DNA from: Cyclobacteriaceae bacterium
GTDB taxonomy: Bacteria; Bacteroidota; Bacteroidia; Cytophagales; Cyclobacteriaceae
Assembly (NCBI GenBank): GCA_012033595.1
Contig: JAAUQL010000061.1
Location: forward strand, 1-36,143
Direction of reading: 5' to 3'
DNA length: 36,143 nt
Shown here: positions 36,111 to 36,143 of the stretch, piece by piece
Layout: each line of letters opens with the position of its first letter
How positions within the stretch are numbered: position 1 is the first letter of the stretch
The notes under the pieces: generated by a model
The model's database searches: none
The model's input: the letters and a program-made list of their open reading frames with translations, nothing else
Told to the model about the DNA's origin: nothing
Translations under genes and position numbers: made by a program

Positions 36111-36143
36111 TCAAATCATCCTTTAAGCCGGAAGCCGGGAATA

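Noticed and set aside
1-36143. rRNA, tRNA, CRISPR array, intact insertion sequence or prophage
   Set aside because: I looked for these by eye and saw no regular spacer-repeat array, no cloverleaf-like segment with a CCA end and no intact transposase, integrase or phage structural gene; a tRNA scan could still find something I missed.

Overview
The window looks like chromosomal DNA of a Bacteroidota species, probably of the Cytophagales type. The reasons are a fused MurF-alanine racemase, a Lacal_2735-type small protein, a CarbopepD-regulatory-domain secreted protein, lipoproteins with Bacteroidota-style leaders, weak Shine-Dalgarno signals and several TAnnTTTG -7 promoter elements. I see no rRNA, tRNA, CRISPR array or intact insertion sequence. 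The genus is not identified.

Layout. 1-827 is gene-poor, with one terminator and perhaps a transposase remnant. 828-3296 holds a CNNM/CBS membrane protein, a known type of 'CTCTGCGT' intergenic repeat, a zinc-ribbon membrane protein and a DUF192 protein. 3457-7273 holds a GH2 glycosidase lipoprotein convergent with a DeoR-type repressor. 7274-8725 is sparse, with one small membrane protein. 8726-11928 holds a secreted regulatory-domain protein, malate dehydrogenase and an ACP-phosphodiesterase-like protein. 12104-16571 holds a methyltransferase, a membrane protein, a glycerolipid acyltransferase and GpsA; the last two overlap and together supply and acylate glycerol-3-phosphate. 16577-19883 holds, on the minus strand, a degenerate ATP-dependent DNA ligase, a secreted ADPRM-like phosphoesterase and a NUDIX hydrolase, the last flanked by direct repeats. 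20461-24070 holds a HisA-like protein without its catalytic acids, a small exported protein and MurF-Alr. 24162-26285 holds a membrane-anchored unknown protein and a Gfo/Idh/MocA oxidoreductase. 26399-32198 is a compact locus of cation-chloride cotransporter, large helical P-loop ATPase and MscS-like channel. 32266-36057 holds OsmC, a small DUF6435-like protein, a medium/long-chain acyl-CoA synthetase and a PHP-like lipoprotein.

The strongest unusual signals are the ligase homologue that has lost nearly all its nucleotidyl-transfer residues, the cotransporter-ATPase-channel locus (which may be a cotransporter-ATPase fusion), and the HisA paralogue with both catalytic aspartates replaced.

A warning for any user of this annotation: at least nine reading frames are broken by one-base deletions, most of them in homopolymers, and each restores a family-typical length when one base is added back. 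This pattern suggests residual long-read assembly errors rather than true pseudogenes. I therefore report repaired gene spans and mark the position of each break.
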